Notes: generated by a model from the sequence alone, not told the origin. A DNA stretch of 64,000 nucleotides from Paraspadella gotoi (GCA_051294375.1 CM119264.1:27695469-27759468); one strand, 5' to 3'. Numbered from the stretch's first letter, positions 34,274-52,442 are shown. Made by a program: numbers and translations.

Positions 34274-34780
34274 AGAGAAGAGAAGAAGAGAAAAGAGAAG
34301 AAAGAGTCAGTCAAGACGACAGTCTCAACTTGGCATGCAAACGAAAGTGGGAGAGGGAAGGGGGGCGGGCGAAGGGGCCACAGGGGGAGAGACCTCGCGA
34401 TGCTGTTTTTATTTTTCCACTTTGTCTCATTTAACTTAGGCAACCAATATTCTCTCGTTGCAGGCGAGTAGGAATGGGTGTTGATGGACGGGTGGAGTGA
34501 GGCAGGGTAGGTCAAGGTCTTGCGCCAATCTCAAAAGTCTGACAGCAAATAAGAATGGCAAGAGACAAATTCTCGCCTTGCCATTTTCGATAAAAGCATG
34601 CCTTATTCCCCTCCAAAATGATCTAACGGCTTTTATTCGATTTAGAGATAAATATATTTACAAAAATAGTATTGTGAAAAAAAAAAACATATTTAAGTTT
34701 GTTCAACTAATCAGGTAGCATAATAAAAAATATGACGGAAGATAACAGTCGGAGCTTTAATCTATCAGTTCAGTGTCTAC

Positions 34781-34816
34781 GAGTCGTCGTCGACGTCGTC
34801 GTCCGACGCTGTCGTC

Positions 34817-34848
<32 letters not shown>

Positions 34849-34853
34849 TCGTT
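34781..34853. repeat. CGT/GAC triplet tract, copy 1
   Basis: (CGT)n with GACGTC interruptions; equivalents at 43252-43327 (copy 2) and 47682-47741 (copy 3). Confidence 0.93.
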
Positions 34854-35867
34854 CGTCTTCACAATCCTTACGATGAGACCAGAGTGACGAGAATAGAAAA
34901 GACGAGAGGTCGGTGAATCGCGAGTAAAACCGGTGAATCGATAAAACCCTGGAGTCAATTGTGAGGAAAAAAAATTAAAATGGGAATAAGCAAGACATTA
35001 AATTCACCGACGATCTAAAACAAATTTAAAAAAAGACATAGATGTAAAAAAAAAACCAAACGAAACAAAAAATTTAAGCGAGAAATAAATCGAACAGAAA
35101 AAAGTAAGATTCGTAAATATCCAATATCAATCATTCAATCAATCATTATATCCTTTAACCAATCAATAATCAAAATCATTATCTTTGACAAGAAATTCCG
35201 TTCTGTCACAAAGATATCGGTTTCATTTCGTTCATTTTCATTTAAATTTCTTTATATACGTTATTTCATTAATTTCTCCGCATTTCTTCGTATGTTTTAT
35301 TCTTTACGATGCCCATCATGTTGAGAAGTTCTGGTTTAAATATTACACATTACAGCAAAAAGAAACATGAAAAGTAATACGATTTAAGAGAAATAAAAAA
35401 ATTAAAAAAGTCAAGTCAACTATTAGAAAAAATGTAAAAAAAAAGAGAAAGAGAGACAAGAGTCGACGCGAAGGAAAAAAAAGGGCCAAAAAGAAAAAAA
35501 AAAGAAAAAAAGGAGAGAAGAGAAAATAAGGGAGAGAGAGAAAAAAAAAAGGAGAGAGAAAGAAGTCAACGACGGCCGGAAGAGAATGAAGAAGTAAGTG
35601 GACCGAGTAATTATTCCATCTCTGTCTCTCAGTCAGAATCTTAACGCGTTTCTTTTTTTTTCGCTTTTTTCTTTCTTTTTTTTCTCCTCCTTTTCTCCTT
35701 TTTATTTTTTTACGCCTTTCTTCCTTTTTTTATTTGTTTTATTTTTTTTCTGAGTATTTGTTTTTGGGACTTTTGATTGTTATTCGCGCCAGCGCGCTTT
35801 ATTGTCAGTTTTTTCTTTGCGCGAAGGGAGGGTCCCCTCTCTCTCTCTCTCTCCTCTCCCTCTCTCG

Positions 35868-35898
<31 letters not shown>

Positions 35899-36032
35899 CT
35901 GCTCTCTCTCTCTTCCTCCTCCTCATCTGTAAAGGCAACTGTCAGGGTCATATTTCATGCATCGAAATCACATCACCTTGCGTTGCCCTCCCCTCCCCTT
36001 CTCTCTCTTCGCTCTCTCCTCTCCTCGTGCTC

Positions 36033-36065
<33 letters not shown>

Positions 36066-36173
36066 CTCTCCTCTCTCTCTCTCCTCTCTGTCTTTCTTTG
36101 TTTTTTTCTTTCCTTCTCTTCTCTTTCACTTTCTGATTCTCTCTCGCATCGCACCTTTTTCCATTTTCCATCC

Positions 36174-36405
36174 TCGTCCACATCCGAATGACATCCGGCA
36201 TCTTCTTTGTCATAGGCATCTCTTTAATCTCATCCGGGTCTGTTTGACGCGACATCACTTCAAAACTCATCGGTCTTTTTGTGGCAGGCAAACAATTTTG
36301 AATTACATTCGATCTCTTGTCGCAGTTTTAGAGCCACATTCGTTCTTTTTTTCTTTGTTTCGGCGTACTTTCGAATCACATCCGGGTCTTTTCTTCACAG
36401 GCTTC
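36174..36405 (+). repeat. Approximately 45-bp degenerate repeat (CACATCCGGGTCTTTTT), copy 1
   Basis: Five or six spaced copies of a CATCCGGGTCT/CATTCGGATCT core followed by GGCAGGC or CAGGC variants. Equivalents at 44628-44855 and 49066-49300 are cleaner. Confidence 0.7.
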
Positions 36406-37029
36406 ACTTTCTTATCATATTTTTCTCCCATAATTTTTCTTTCTTTTTTCTTATCTTTTTCTCGCCCCGCAGACTTTGTCCGTTTCTCCTCCAATAATTT
36501 CCAGTTTTTTCTTCAAAAACATTTTCTTTTTGTTTTTGAATTTATTTCTTTTTTTTTATCTTTTTGGTGTACAGAGTTGTCGTGTTGGTATATGACAAAC
36601 GTTCTCGTTGTTGTTGTTGTTATTGTCGCTAAAGAGTAAAATTAGAATTTTACATCAATATTCTGTTATAGCTACAAAATGGTTTTATTTATCAAAACAA
36701 TGAGGATAGCTAATTACAGCATATATATATAAAATCTCTTTACTCTCTCTCTCCTCTCCGCTTCCGTTTCACACAATCACAAACTCACATACCTACTTTT
36801 CAATTCTTCTCATTTCCTACATTCATTCCATCTCTCTCGCTATTTTTCTTCTCTAAGCTGGCTCTCACTCTTCAAAAATATCACTCTCAGGCCTTTTCGG
36901 CTCTCACCTCGCCATTTCCCATTTCACGTGTCACAGTCACGACGCGTTATCGAGTGAAAAAAGTGAATATTGGGTTTTTGTTTGTATGTGAGCGAAATGA
37001 GAGGTGAATGTTTCTTATCTTTATTATCT

Positions 37030-37498
37030 CTTTCTTTCTTTCTTAATTTTGATCTTTCTCTTTCCCTTTCTTTTCTTCTCTTCTTCTTTCTTTCTTTCTT
37101 TCTTTTTTCTTTCTTTCTTTCTTCTTTCTTTCTTTCTTTCTTTCTATTCTTTTTCTTTCTTTCTTTGTTCTTTCTTATTCTTTCAATATTTCTATTTTCA
37201 TTTGTTATATTGCTCTTCGCCATTTTTCTCGTCACACTTTTTTACTTTTCTCTTCTTCTTCCTTTCCTTCTCTCCTCCTCTTTCTAACCAGTGACTTCCT
37301 CCCATCTTTCGTTGGAGCAGAAAAAGGAAGGAACTTAGCCAGAAAAGTAGTGACAGCAGAAAGAACGAAAGAAAGAAAGAAAGAAGAAAGAAAGAAAGAA
37401 AGAGAGAAAGAAGGAGAGAAAAAATAAGAAAGAAGAAAGAAAGAAAGAAAAGAAAAGAAAAGAAAGAAAGAAAGAAAGAAAGAAAAAAGAAAGAAAGA
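37030..37498. repeat. (TTTC)n ... (GAAA)n inverted pair, copy 1
   Basis: A TTTC tract (about 37030-37170) and a GAAA tract (about 37366-37498) flank a roughly 200-bp nonrepetitive centre. The two tracts are complementary and could form a long stem. Equivalents: 45496-45990 and 49934-50412. Confidence 0.9.
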
Positions 37499-37907
37499 CA
37501 AAAATTTAAAAATTAAAAGAAGAAGCTAATAAAGAGAGAAAGAAGAAAAAAGTGTTAAAAATACAAATACAATATAAAGAAAAAACACGTAAAAAAAACG
37601 AATGAAAGAGAGAATTAAAAACACAATAGTTCAGATTAGAAAAGAAAAAGAAAGAAAAAAGGAGGAACTAAAGGATAAAGAGACGGAAATGAAGGAACGA
37701 AAAAAGAGAGAGATTGAAATTTGTCTTCGCTTCGGCAACGGAGCGCGTAAATCCGCCTTGTAAAACGCTCAATCAAAAAAATAATAAAAATGTTTAAAAA
37801 AAAAAATAAAAAAAAAGGAAGAAAAAAAATAAAAGAAACGGGCCCCTGAAAGTTGTCTCGCTTTCGACATGTTTTCTGGCGAATTTGGGTTTTTTTTAGT
37901 TTTGTAA

Positions 37908-37931
37908 ACGACTAAAATAAGAAATAGTCGT
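37908..37931. other. Short inverted repeat ACGACTA...TAGTCGT
   Basis: Perfect 7-bp arms around a 10-bp AAATAAGAAA loop. It is present in all three macrosatellite copies (also near 46405 and 50831). Too short to call a terminator or RNA. Confidence 0.5.
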
Positions 37932-38501
37932 GATATTTATTAGACAAAAATTCGTTTTAAGATGATGAAGACTCTAACTTTGTAAGAGTCGAAACATGTC
38001 GACTTACTTGTCAAAAAATTCGTTGCCACAACTAAAAAACTGTTTTTCTAAACAAAATATCATAATACGGGGATGTTTTGTTAAAACGTTCCAAGGATTC
38101 AACACTACATAATATGTAATGTAATATCTAATGTAAAAATTCAATTTCGGTCTCGCAGAGGGCGTGACGGTTTCGTTTCGCAAAACAAAAGACAAAAATT
38201 GGATTTGATGTCGATGATGGTGGAGGCAGCTGCGGTACAGCGGGGAAGCGGAGAATGCTGCATGACGAGAGCAGCGTTGGCAGTGATTTTTACGACGTCA
38301 ACTCCTATGCCTGCTTTGTTTGCCCACAAAATTCCCCACATACCTAATTAATTAAAAAAATAAAGATAATAAATTGATGTAATTCAAAGAATTTTAACTT
38401 TGTCCCCGACCTCACTAGTATTTCGAGCCCATTGGAGTTTACATCCCTTAAATATGATTCTCTATCTCTCCTCTCTCTCTCTCTCTCTCTCTCCTCTCTC
38501 T

Positions 38502-38545
<44 letters not shown>

Positions 38546-40431
38546 TCTCTCTCTCTCTCTCTCGCCAGAGGCATGTACCTTTGCATGGTTCTCATATTCT
38601 TATTCAACCTCTCGTTATCCACGCATCGTTCTGCTCGAGCGAACAAATATCTCTTGCTGCATTAAGAAATTCTCGCAGAATCATCACATTACAATCTTGT
38701 CAATCTGCCTCTTCCGTCCAGAGATATCTATATCAGGCTAAGCAATTATCTAAGAACTCATAAATACTGATTCAATTTAATACAATTCTCTCTCTCTCTC
38801 CGACTCATTCTCTCCGTCGCCTCCTTATTTAACCTTTTGATCCTTGGCGCGATGCAAAACACATTCAATGATGATGACAATTCGCAAAAACTGTTATTCA
38901 ATTCCTCAATTAGTTTTTTAACAGTCAAGCAGTAGAACAAAACAGGAAAGGTAAGTTAAAGGTAAGGGCATAATTAAGTTGGATACAACTTTTCTTACCT
39001 ATATTATATATTATTAAGTATAATATTATTAGTTACTTTTTTCCTATTATTTAGAGCGAAAATTTTGTTATTTGTTTGTTTTTAAACAAAAACAATCTTT
39101 TTTTTTCTCTCTAAATTTTTAACACAACGAATAGAAAATCTCTATAGTCTATACACTATCCAATTATTTTTAAAGATTTAACAAAACTATGAATTCGCGT
39201 TTGATCTAGTCGGCGCCATATAATAAAAGATAGAAAATAACAAATTAAACTCTTAAAAGCGAGAAAATCCCAAAGGACCAATCAAAGAACGTCTTTTCTA
39301 TTAGCGAACCCCAGACGACCAATCAAAGAACGCCAATAGTAAACAAAAGAGCAACGCGACAGATCGGAGACGTCGGGGGTCGAGACGCAGTCTGGAGTGA
39401 CACGCCAATAGAAACTTGGCATTTAATGCTTAGGGTGGAGAATGCAAGCTATTGCAAGCCGATTGGTTACTCCTCGGTGCCAAGGAAAATTGTGTGGATA
39501 AAAACTATTTATTATAGTATTATGAGATACTTGGTCCCAGATCAAAGAAACGGATGGTCCCTTTGGTGTGCCCCTTGAAAATAACCAATAACCAATAACA
39601 TAATTGTTGGCCTAACGATGTAGTTAAATCACCAGCCACTCGGCGGACAAATATGCATAACATAGACGCAACTAAGGGTTGCCAACTTTTGATATGAGAA
39701 AAAAGTCTCAGCCTTCAACAACAACAAAAATGGACAGAATGAAACACAAATTTTTAAACTTTTTTTCGTTTTCATCTCATTTTTTTTTCATCGAATGATT
39801 TAGGGTCAGAATGTTGGGAGAGAAGAGGACATGAGTTTGAAGGCGGGACGAGACTGTGGCCTTGAAGGGCGGATGGGGAAAAAGGGGGGAAGGGAGAGAG
39901 GGAAGAACGGATGAAAGGGACAAAGGGATCACGGAAGGAGATTTAGGAAAAGGGACAAATGGATAAAGGGATTATGGAAAGGGAGAATGGAAAAAGAAAA
40001 AAAAAAGGTAGAAATGGATTTTGGAAAGAGTGAAAAGGGACAAAGAAATTAAAGTAGGGGAGAGAGAAAAAGAGACATAAGGCTTATGCCAGGGAGCCGG
40101 GAGGCGAAAGCCCTTCTCCCCAGAGGACGAAATATATTTCTACAACAACAACAACTACGAGATGTCGATGATCGATTTGCATAAGTTTTTTGAATCCCTT
40201 CTCGTTCCTCCCTCGCTGTTTTAGGGGGGGGGGGAGGTCAGAGAGGGAGGGGGTGGGGGGGATGAGAGTGGAAATAGGGGAAAAGGGATGAGGTTGGAGG
40301 TGAATCTCAGATGGTGAGCGGAAGGGAGGGTTTTTGATGTTCGAATGTATTAAATGGTGTTTTAGTATTGTATTTAAATAGATGATGGTCGATACTGTGT
40401 CGCGTTTGAAGTACGACAGACCAAAAAAGTT

Positions 40432-40618
40432 TGAGCGTGGAAGGAATGGGAGGCGACAGTCTTTTTTAGAGAGTGGAAGGAATGGGAGGCGACAGTCATG
40501 TTTTTGAGAGTGGAAGGAATGGGAGGCGACAGTCTTTTTGAGAGTGGAAGGAATGGGAGGCGACAGTCTTTTGAGAGTGGATAGGAATGGGAGGCGACAG
40601 TCTTTTGAGAGTGGAAAG
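40432..40618 (-). repeat. 33-bp minisatellite, copy 2 (about 5 units)
   Basis: Same unit as 31740-32165, but with only five GGCGACAGTC cores, and the degenerate left units seen in copy 1 are absent. Confidence 0.93.
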
Positions 40619-41507
40619 ATGTAGGAAAGGGTACCAGGGGCATAGAATAGGGTCGAAGAAGACGCGGACCGAAAAAGGCAGAGGCCATTTGATCTTTTTT
40701 GGCATTTTGTATGGAAGAGACCAGACGGAGACACTTTTGAGAAAGAGAGATGGAAAGAGATGGAAAGATTGAAAGAAAGACTCGAGACGAAGACACTTTA
40801 TAGAAAGAAAGATGGAAAGATTGAAAGAAAGATTCAAGGCGAAGTCATTTTTGAGAAAGAGAGATGGAAAGAAATGGAAAGATTGACAGAAAGACTAGAC
40901 TGATACTTTTTTGAAAAAGAGAGATGGAAAGTGATTGAAAGAAAGACGCGACGGAAAAACTCTTGAGAAAGATAGCGACCTATTGGAAGATTGAAAGAAA
41001 GACCAGACGCTTATACTTTCGAGAAGAGAAAGAAAACAAAGGGAAGACACAAAGACGAGACGCTTTTGAGAAAGATGAAATTGATGAAAATTTGAAAGAA
41101 AGACGAGATGAAAACGCATTGGAGAAATTGGGATACAAAAAGACTTAGAATTCAACGAGGACACAAAATCTGAAGCGAAAAATATCTTTCTTAGAGAAGT
41201 TGCTATAAATAAATACAAGATGGACAATTTTTTTTGTGCTTCTCATTTTACTTTTGTTTTGAATGTAGTAGGTTATATATACATATAACTCTAACTTCAT
41301 GGCGAATCCTTTTTTTTCACATTTTTTAATGCTTATATCTGAAGTAGTCAAATATATGTAAATGCAACGAACGTCTCTCTTAACTTAATTAATTATTAAT
41401 CAACCGAGAAAATTAATATTCGATATTACTGTCAATATTTTTATTTGAGTAAAAGCTTTTTGAGGTTAATGTCTCAAGAGGGGATACTCTCATTAATTTA
41501 TCTATTT

Positions 41508-41508
41508 A

Positions 41509-41602
<94 letters not shown>

Positions 41603-41618
41603 ACTATCTATCTATCTG
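41508..41618. repeat. (TCTA)n microsatellite, copy 2
   Basis: About 27 units, almost uninterrupted apart from one TAAC near the right end. Confidence 0.97.
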
Positions 41619-41686
41619 TCCATCTTTTCAACGTCGATTTCCTTCGATTCGTTTCCACGTTTTCCGATATATTCGACGACGATGAA

Positions 41687-41742
<56 letters not shown>

Positions 41743-42625
41743 TGGTCGCAGTTTTCGGGATTCGATATCTTTGGCTTCCATTTCAATTCCTAGGGAAATT
41801 TATTAGACGACTGAGAAGACGATCGACGTTCGAGAAGGTCGGACGGAGGAAAGGAAAGGGAGGAAAGGAGAGGAAAAGGAGGAAAGGAGAGGAAAGGAGA
41901 AGAAAAGGAGAAAAGGAGAGGAAAGAAGAAGGAAAGGAGAGAAAAGGAGAGGAAAAGGAGAGGAACAGAGAGGAAAGGAGAGAAAAGGAGATGAAAAGGA
42001 GGAAAGAAGAGGACAGAGAGGAAAGGAGAAGAAAGGATATGTAAGGGAGTAAAGGAGGAGAAAAGGAAAGGAAAGAAGGAAAGGAGAGAAAAGGAGATGA
42101 AAAGGAGAGGAACAGAGAGGAAAGGAGAAAAAAGTAGATGGGAGGGAGGGAGGGAGGAAAGGAGGAGAAAAGTAAAGGAAAGAAGGAGGAAAGAAAGGGA
42201 AATAAGAAAAAAGAGAGGAAAGAAGGAGGAAAGGAGAAGGAAGGGAAGGTAAGTAGAGGAAAAGAGAAGGAAGGGGAGGAAAAGGTAAGTTAGCAGAGGA
42301 AAGGGGTAAGTAACAAATAAAGAATGAAAGAAAAGTTGAAAATACATAGGAGGGGAAATGAGGAAAACTTTTTATTCACTGAGAAAAGTGACATAAATTT
42401 ACACTACCGACATAAACGACATAAGCGACATTTACCTAAAAATTAACCTGACGAGTATACTATACATACTTAAGAAACAAAATAAGACAAACGAAAAAAG
42501 AAGAGAAAAAAAAGGAAATGAAAGAACCAACGTTTGCCAATCAAAGTCAATGAGAGAAATAAAAAAGGTATTACCTTTAATAAAACCGTCGATATATCGT
42601 GGTTAGGAGGAAATACATGGAGAGA

Positions 42626-42650
42626 NNNNNNNNNNNNNNNNNNNNNNNNN
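42626..42650. other. Assembly gap (25 N)
   Basis: Fixed-length gap at the start of the AG tract (42651-42765) of copy 2. Unlike the other 25-N gaps, the same sequence is not repeated immediately on both sides. Confidence 1.
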
Positions 42651-42657
42651 AGGGAGG

Positions 42658-42756
<99 letters not shown>

Positions 42757-43284
42757 AAGAAGAGAAAAGAGAGAGAAAGTAAGTCAGTCAAGACGGACAG
42801 TCTCAACTTGCATGCAAACGAAAGTGGGAGAGGAAGGGGGGCCGGGCGAAGGGGAGCAGGGGGAGAGACCTCGCGATGCTGGTTTTATTTTTCCACTTGT
42901 GCTCATTTATTAGCGCAACCAAATATTCTCTCGTTGCAGGCGAGTAGGAATGGGGTTGATGGACGGGTGGAGTGAGGCAGGGTAGGTAAGGTCTTGGCGC
43001 CAATCTCAAAAGTCTGACAGCAAATAAGAATGGCAAGAGACAAAATTCTCGCCTTGCCATTCTCGCATAAAAGCATGCCTTATTCTCCAAAATGATCTAA
43101 CGGCTTTTATTCGATTTAGAGATAAACATAATTTACAAAAATAGTATTGTTGAAAAAAAAACATATTTAAGTTTGTTCAACTAATCAGGTAGCATAATAA
43201 AAAATATGACGGGATAACAGTCGGAGCTTTAATCTCAATCAGTTACAGTGTTCGACGTCGTCGTCGACGTCGTCGTCGACCTGT

Positions 43285-43325
<41 letters not shown>

Positions 43326-44286
43326 TTCACAATCCTTCACGATGAGACCAGAGTGACGAGAATAGAAAAGACGAGAGGTCGGTGAATCGCGAAGTAAAAC
43401 CGGTGAATCGATAAACCTGGAGTCAATTGTGAGGAAAAAAAATTAAAATGGGAAAAGCAAGAATTAAATTCAAAACGACGATTAAAACAAATTTAAAAAA
43501 GAATAGATGTAAAAAAAAAACAAACAAACAAAAATTTAACGAGAATAAATCGAAGAGAAAAAAGTGAGATTCGTAAATATCAATATCAATCATTCAATCA
43601 ATCATTATATCCTTTAACCAATCAATATCAAATCATTATCTTTTGACAAGAAATTCCGTTCTGTCACAAAGATATCGGTTTCATTTCGTTCATTTTCATT
43701 TAAATTTCTTTATATACTTTATTTCATTAATTTCTCCGCATTTCTTCGTATGTTTTCATTCTTTACGATGCCCATCATGTTGAGAAGTTCTTGTTTAAAT
43801 ATTACACATTACAGCTAAACAAAAACATGAAAAGTAATACGATTTTAAGAGAAATAAAAAAATTAAAAAAGTCAAGTCAACTATTAAAAAAAATTGTAAA
43901 AAAAAAGAGAAAGAGAACAGAGTCGAGCGAAGGATAAAAAAGGGCAAAAAAGAAAAAAAAAGAAAAAAAAGGAGAGAAGAGAAAATAAAGGGAGAGAGAG
44001 AAAAAAAAGAGAGAGAAAGAAGTCAAGACGGCGGAAGAGAATGAAGAAGTAAGTGGACCGAGTAATTATTCCATCTCTGTCTCTCAGTCAGAATCTTAAC
44101 GCGTTTCTTTTTTTTTCGCTTTTTTCTTTTCTTTTTTTTCTTCCTCCTTTTCTCCTTTTTTATTTTTTTACGCCTTTCTTCCTTTTTTATTTGTTTTATT
44201 TTTTTTCTGAGTATTTGTTTTTGGGACTTTTTGATTGTTTCGCCAGGCGCTTTTGTCAGTTTTTCTTTGCCGAAGGAGGGTCTCTC

Positions 44287-44319
<33 letters not shown>

Positions 44320-44329
44320 TCTTCTCTCT

Positions 44330-44375
<46 letters not shown>

Positions 44376-44480
44376 CTCATCTGTAAAAGGCAACTGTCAG
44401 GGTCATATTTCATGCATCGAATCACATCACCTTGCGTTGCCTCCCCTCCCCTTCTCTCTCTCTCGCTCTCTCGCTCTCTC

Positions 44481-44539
<59 letters not shown>

Positions 44540-45495
44540 GTCTTTCTTTGTTTTTTTTTTCCTTCTCTTCTCTTTCACTTTCTATTCTCTCTCGCATCGC
44601 ACCTTTTTCCATTTTCCATTCTCGTCCCACATCCGAATGACATCCGGATCTCTTTGTCATAGGCATCTCTTTTAATCTCATCCGGGTCTGTTTGACGCGA
44701 CATCACTTCAAACTCATCGGTCTTTTTGTGGCAGGCAACAATTTTTGAATTACATTCGGATCTCTTGGTCGCAGTTTTTGAGCCACATTCGGTCTTTTTT
44801 TCTTGTTTCGGGCGTTACTTTCGAATCACATCCGGGTCTTTTCTTCACAGGCTTCACTTTCTTATCAATTTTTCTCCCATAATTTTTCTTTCTTTTTTTC
44901 TTATCTTTTTTCGCCCCGCAACTTTGCTCCGTTTCTCCTCCAATAATTTCCAGTTTTTTCTTCAAAAATTTTCTTTTTTGTTTTTGAATTTATTTCTTTT
45001 TTTTTATTTTTTGGTGTACAGAGTTGTCGTGTTGTATATGACAAAACGTTCTCGTTGTTGTTGTTGTTATTGTCGCTAAAAGAGTAAAAATTAGAATTTT
45101 ACATCAATATTCTGTTTATACTACAAAATGGGTTTTATTTATCAAAACAATGAGGATAGCATAATTACAGCATATATATATAAAATCTCTTTTATCTCTC
45201 TCTCTCTCTCCGCTTCCGTTTCACCACAATCACAAACTCACATACTCTACTTTTCAATTTTTCATTTTCCTACATTCATTCCAAACTCTCTCTCGCTATT
45301 TTTCTTCTCTAAGCTGGCTCTCACTCTCTCAAAAAATATCACTCTCAGGCTTTTCGCTCTCACGCTCGCCATTTTCCCATTTCACGTGGTCACAGTCACG
45401 CGCGGTTATCGAGTGAAAGAAAGTGAGATATTGGGTTTTTGTTTGTATCGTGAGCGAAATGAGAGGTGAATGTTTTCTTATCTTTTATTATCTCT

Positions 45496-45522
45496 TTCTT
45501 TCTTTCTTATTTTTCTTTCTTT

Positions 45523-45558
<36 letters not shown>

Positions 45559-45990
45559 TTTTCTTTCTTTCTTTCTTTCTTATCTTTCTTTTCTTTTCTT
45601 TCATTGTCTTTTTCTTTCCTTTTCTTTGTTCTTTCTTATTCTTTCAATATTTCTATTTTCATTTGTTATATTGCTCTTCGCCATTTTTCTCGTCACGGAC
45701 TTTTTACTTTTCTCTTCTTCTTTCCTTTTCCTTCTCTCCTCCTCTCTTCTAACCAGTGACTTCCCTCCCATCTTCGTTGGAGCAGAAAAAGGGAAAGGGG
45801 AACTTAGCCAGAAAAGTAGTGACAGCAGAAAGAACGAAAGAAGAAGAAAGAAAGAAAGAAAGAAGAAGAAAGAAAGAGAGGAAAGAAGGAGAAGAAAAAT
45901 GAAAGAAGAAAGAAGAAAGAAAGAAAGAAGAAAGAAAAAAGAAAAGAAAGAAAGAAGAAAGAAAAAGAAAGAAAAAAAGAAAGAAAAGAC
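45496..45990. repeat. (TTTC)n ... (GAAA)n inverted pair, copy 2
   Basis: TTTC tract about 45496-45606 and GAAA tract about 45836-45990, both with several interruptions. Confidence 0.9.
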
Positions 45991-47266
45991 AACAAATTTA
46001 AAAATTAAAGAGAAAGAAGCTAATAAAGAGAGAAAGAAGAAAAAAGTGTTAAAAATACAAATACAAATATAAGAAAAAACACGTAAAAAAAACGAATGAA
46101 AGAGAGAATTAAAAACACAATAGTTCAGATTAGAAAAAGAAAAGAAGAAAAAAGGAGGAAACTAAAGAGATAAAGAGACGGAAATGAAGGAAGCGAAAAA
46201 GAGAGAGATTGAAATTTGTCTTCGCTTCGGCAACGGAGCGCGTAAATCCGCCTTGTAAAACGCTCAATCAAAAAATAATAAAAATGTTTAAAAAAAAAAA
46301 TAAAAAAAAGGAAGAAAAGAAAATGAAAAGAAGGAGCTTCGCACTTTGCATGAAGTTGTCTCGTTTCGACATGTTCTGGCATGGGTTTTTTTTTAGGTTT
46401 TGTAAACGACTAAAATAAGAAATAGTCGTGATATTTATTAGACAAAAATTCGTTTTAGATGATGAAGACTCTAACTTTGTAGAGTCGAAACATGTCCGAC
46501 TTACTTGTCAAAAATTCGTTGCCACAACTAAAAACTGTTTTTCTAAACAAAATTATCATAATACGGGGATGTTTTGTTAAACGTCCAAGATTCAACACTA
46601 CATAATATGTAAATGTAATATCTAATGTAAAAATTCAATTTCGGTCTCGCAGAAGGGCGTGACGGTTTCGCTTTCGCAAAACAAAAGACAAAATTGGATT
46701 TGATGATCGATGATGGTGGAGGCAGCTGCGGTACAGCGGGGAAGCGGAGAATGCTGCATGACGAGAGCAGCGTTTGGCAGTGATTTTTACGACGGTCAAC
46801 TCCTATGACCTGCTTTGTTTTGCCCACCAAAATTTCCCCACATACCTAATTAATTAAAAAAATAAAGATAATAAATTGATGTATTCAAAGAATTTTAACT
46901 TTGTCCCCGACTCTCACTAGTATTTCGCCCCATTGGAGTTTACATCCTTGAAATATGATTCTCTATCCTCTCCTCCTCTCTCTCTTCTCTCTTCTCCTCT
47001 CTCTCCTCTCTCCTTTTTCTCTCTGCTCTCTCTCTCTCTCTCTCGCCAGAGCATGTACTTTTGCATGGTTTCTCATATTCTTATTCAACCTCTCGTTATC
47101 CACGCATCGTTCTGCTTCGAGCGAAGCAAATATCTCTCTTGCATTAGAATTTCGGCGAATTCATGCACATTACATCTTGTCATCTGCCTCTTCCGTCTCA
47201 GAGATATCTATATCGGCTAAGCAATTAATCTAATGAACTCATAATACTATTCATCTAATACAATTC

Positions 47267-51685
<4,419 letters not shown>

Positions 51686-52442
51686 CAAAACTTTGTTTAT
51701 ATCCGAAATGTTTCAGTTGCATTCGCAATCAATTGGTATAAAAACTTTGTGTAATATCTGAATATCGAATATCGAATCAATGCGCGGGGGAGAACCGAGG
51801 TTAAATTTCTTTCTTTCTTTATATTTTTTTCCCTCATTTTTCGTCAGCAATCAGAAAATCATCATTTCATTCCATTGGCGTCCTTCTGCAGTTGCATTTG
51901 CCTCCATTTTTGTCAATTTGCGTTTTTACCTTGGTGAACTTTTCCTTCTCACATGTGATTTTCATTTAATTTTTTTTTTTATCTCTTTCTTTCTAAACTT
52001 TTATTTATATTTCATTTTCTGTTTTCTCTATACTTCATTTTTTGCTCCTTATTTCATTTTCTTCTTCGTATCACAAGACTTTCACAATATATCATTTTTT
52101 CCTTTCTTTTCATTTTTCATTTTTCATTCGCCTCCCACTCTCTCCCTCTTTTTCCCTATTGTTATCAACCCTCAACTTTTTCTCTCTCTTTTATTTCATT
52201 TCTTTTTTTCTCGCTCTAACGATTTCCGCAGACGCTTAGCGAATTTTATTTGTTTCCAGTGTTCGTCTTTTCTCTTTCAAGTTCACAATTTTTACCAAGT
52301 TGCAAAACATAAACAAAACAAAAAATTGTGTAAGTCGCTCGATTTTTTGCGAAAGAGAATATTAACATACAAATTAGTAAATTACTAAGTTCGGAAAACT
52401 AGGGAATAGAATCATGTGGCTATTGCTCAAAAACTTTTTTCT
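51686..52442. other. T-rich stretch, probably noncoding
   Basis: A plus-strand ATG frame of 202 codons (51780-52388) is extremely rich in Phe and follows the T-richness of the DNA. It has several hydrophobic runs but no known domain. I judge it chance; an unknown membrane protein cannot be fully excluded. Confidence 0.4.

Larger units (their letters stand above)
30091..38786 (+). repeat. 8.7-kb macrosatellite unit, copy 1
   Basis: Anchored by CGACTCATTCTCTCCGTCGC at 30096; the same phrase recurs at 38801, giving a period of about 8.7 kb. Internal order: CCAAT-box pair (30594-30650), G-rich stretch (31520-31560), 33-bp array, approximately 64-bp array, TCTA tract (33049-33162), GAC tract (33219-33290), purine block (33390-33850), AG tract (34182-34290), CGT tract (34781-34853), pyrimidine block with CT tracts (35640-36130), approximately 45-bp array, TTTC/GAAA pair, and a CT tract near 38470-38560. 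Open frames up to 301 codons are low complexity and are not preserved in the other copies. I see no protein gene. Confidence 0.93.
38787..47266 (+). repeat. 8.5-kb macrosatellite unit, copy 2
   Basis: Collinear with copy 1 from CGACTCATTC at 38801 to AATACAATTC at 47266. Differences include about 5 instead of 10 units in the 33-bp array, loss of about 30 bp near 39155, about 17 extra bases near 39380, and purer TCTA tracts. It contains a 25-N gap at 42626. No gene recognised. Confidence 0.93.

Noticed and set aside
35734-36639. 301-codon plus-strand open frame in macrosatellite copy 1
   Set aside because: Ser/Leu/Phe low complexity from CT and T tracts. The equivalent regions in copies 2 and 3 are split into different frames, so there is no conservation of a protein.
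38141-38341. 67-codon minus-strand frame in a GC-richer island at the end of the macrosatellite unit
   Set aside because: The same island in copies 2 and 3 is frameshifted and the peptide matches no family.
51780-52388. 202-codon Phe-rich frame that could look like a membrane protein
   Set aside because: Composition tracks the T-rich DNA; no domain, no conserved relative and no codon signal.
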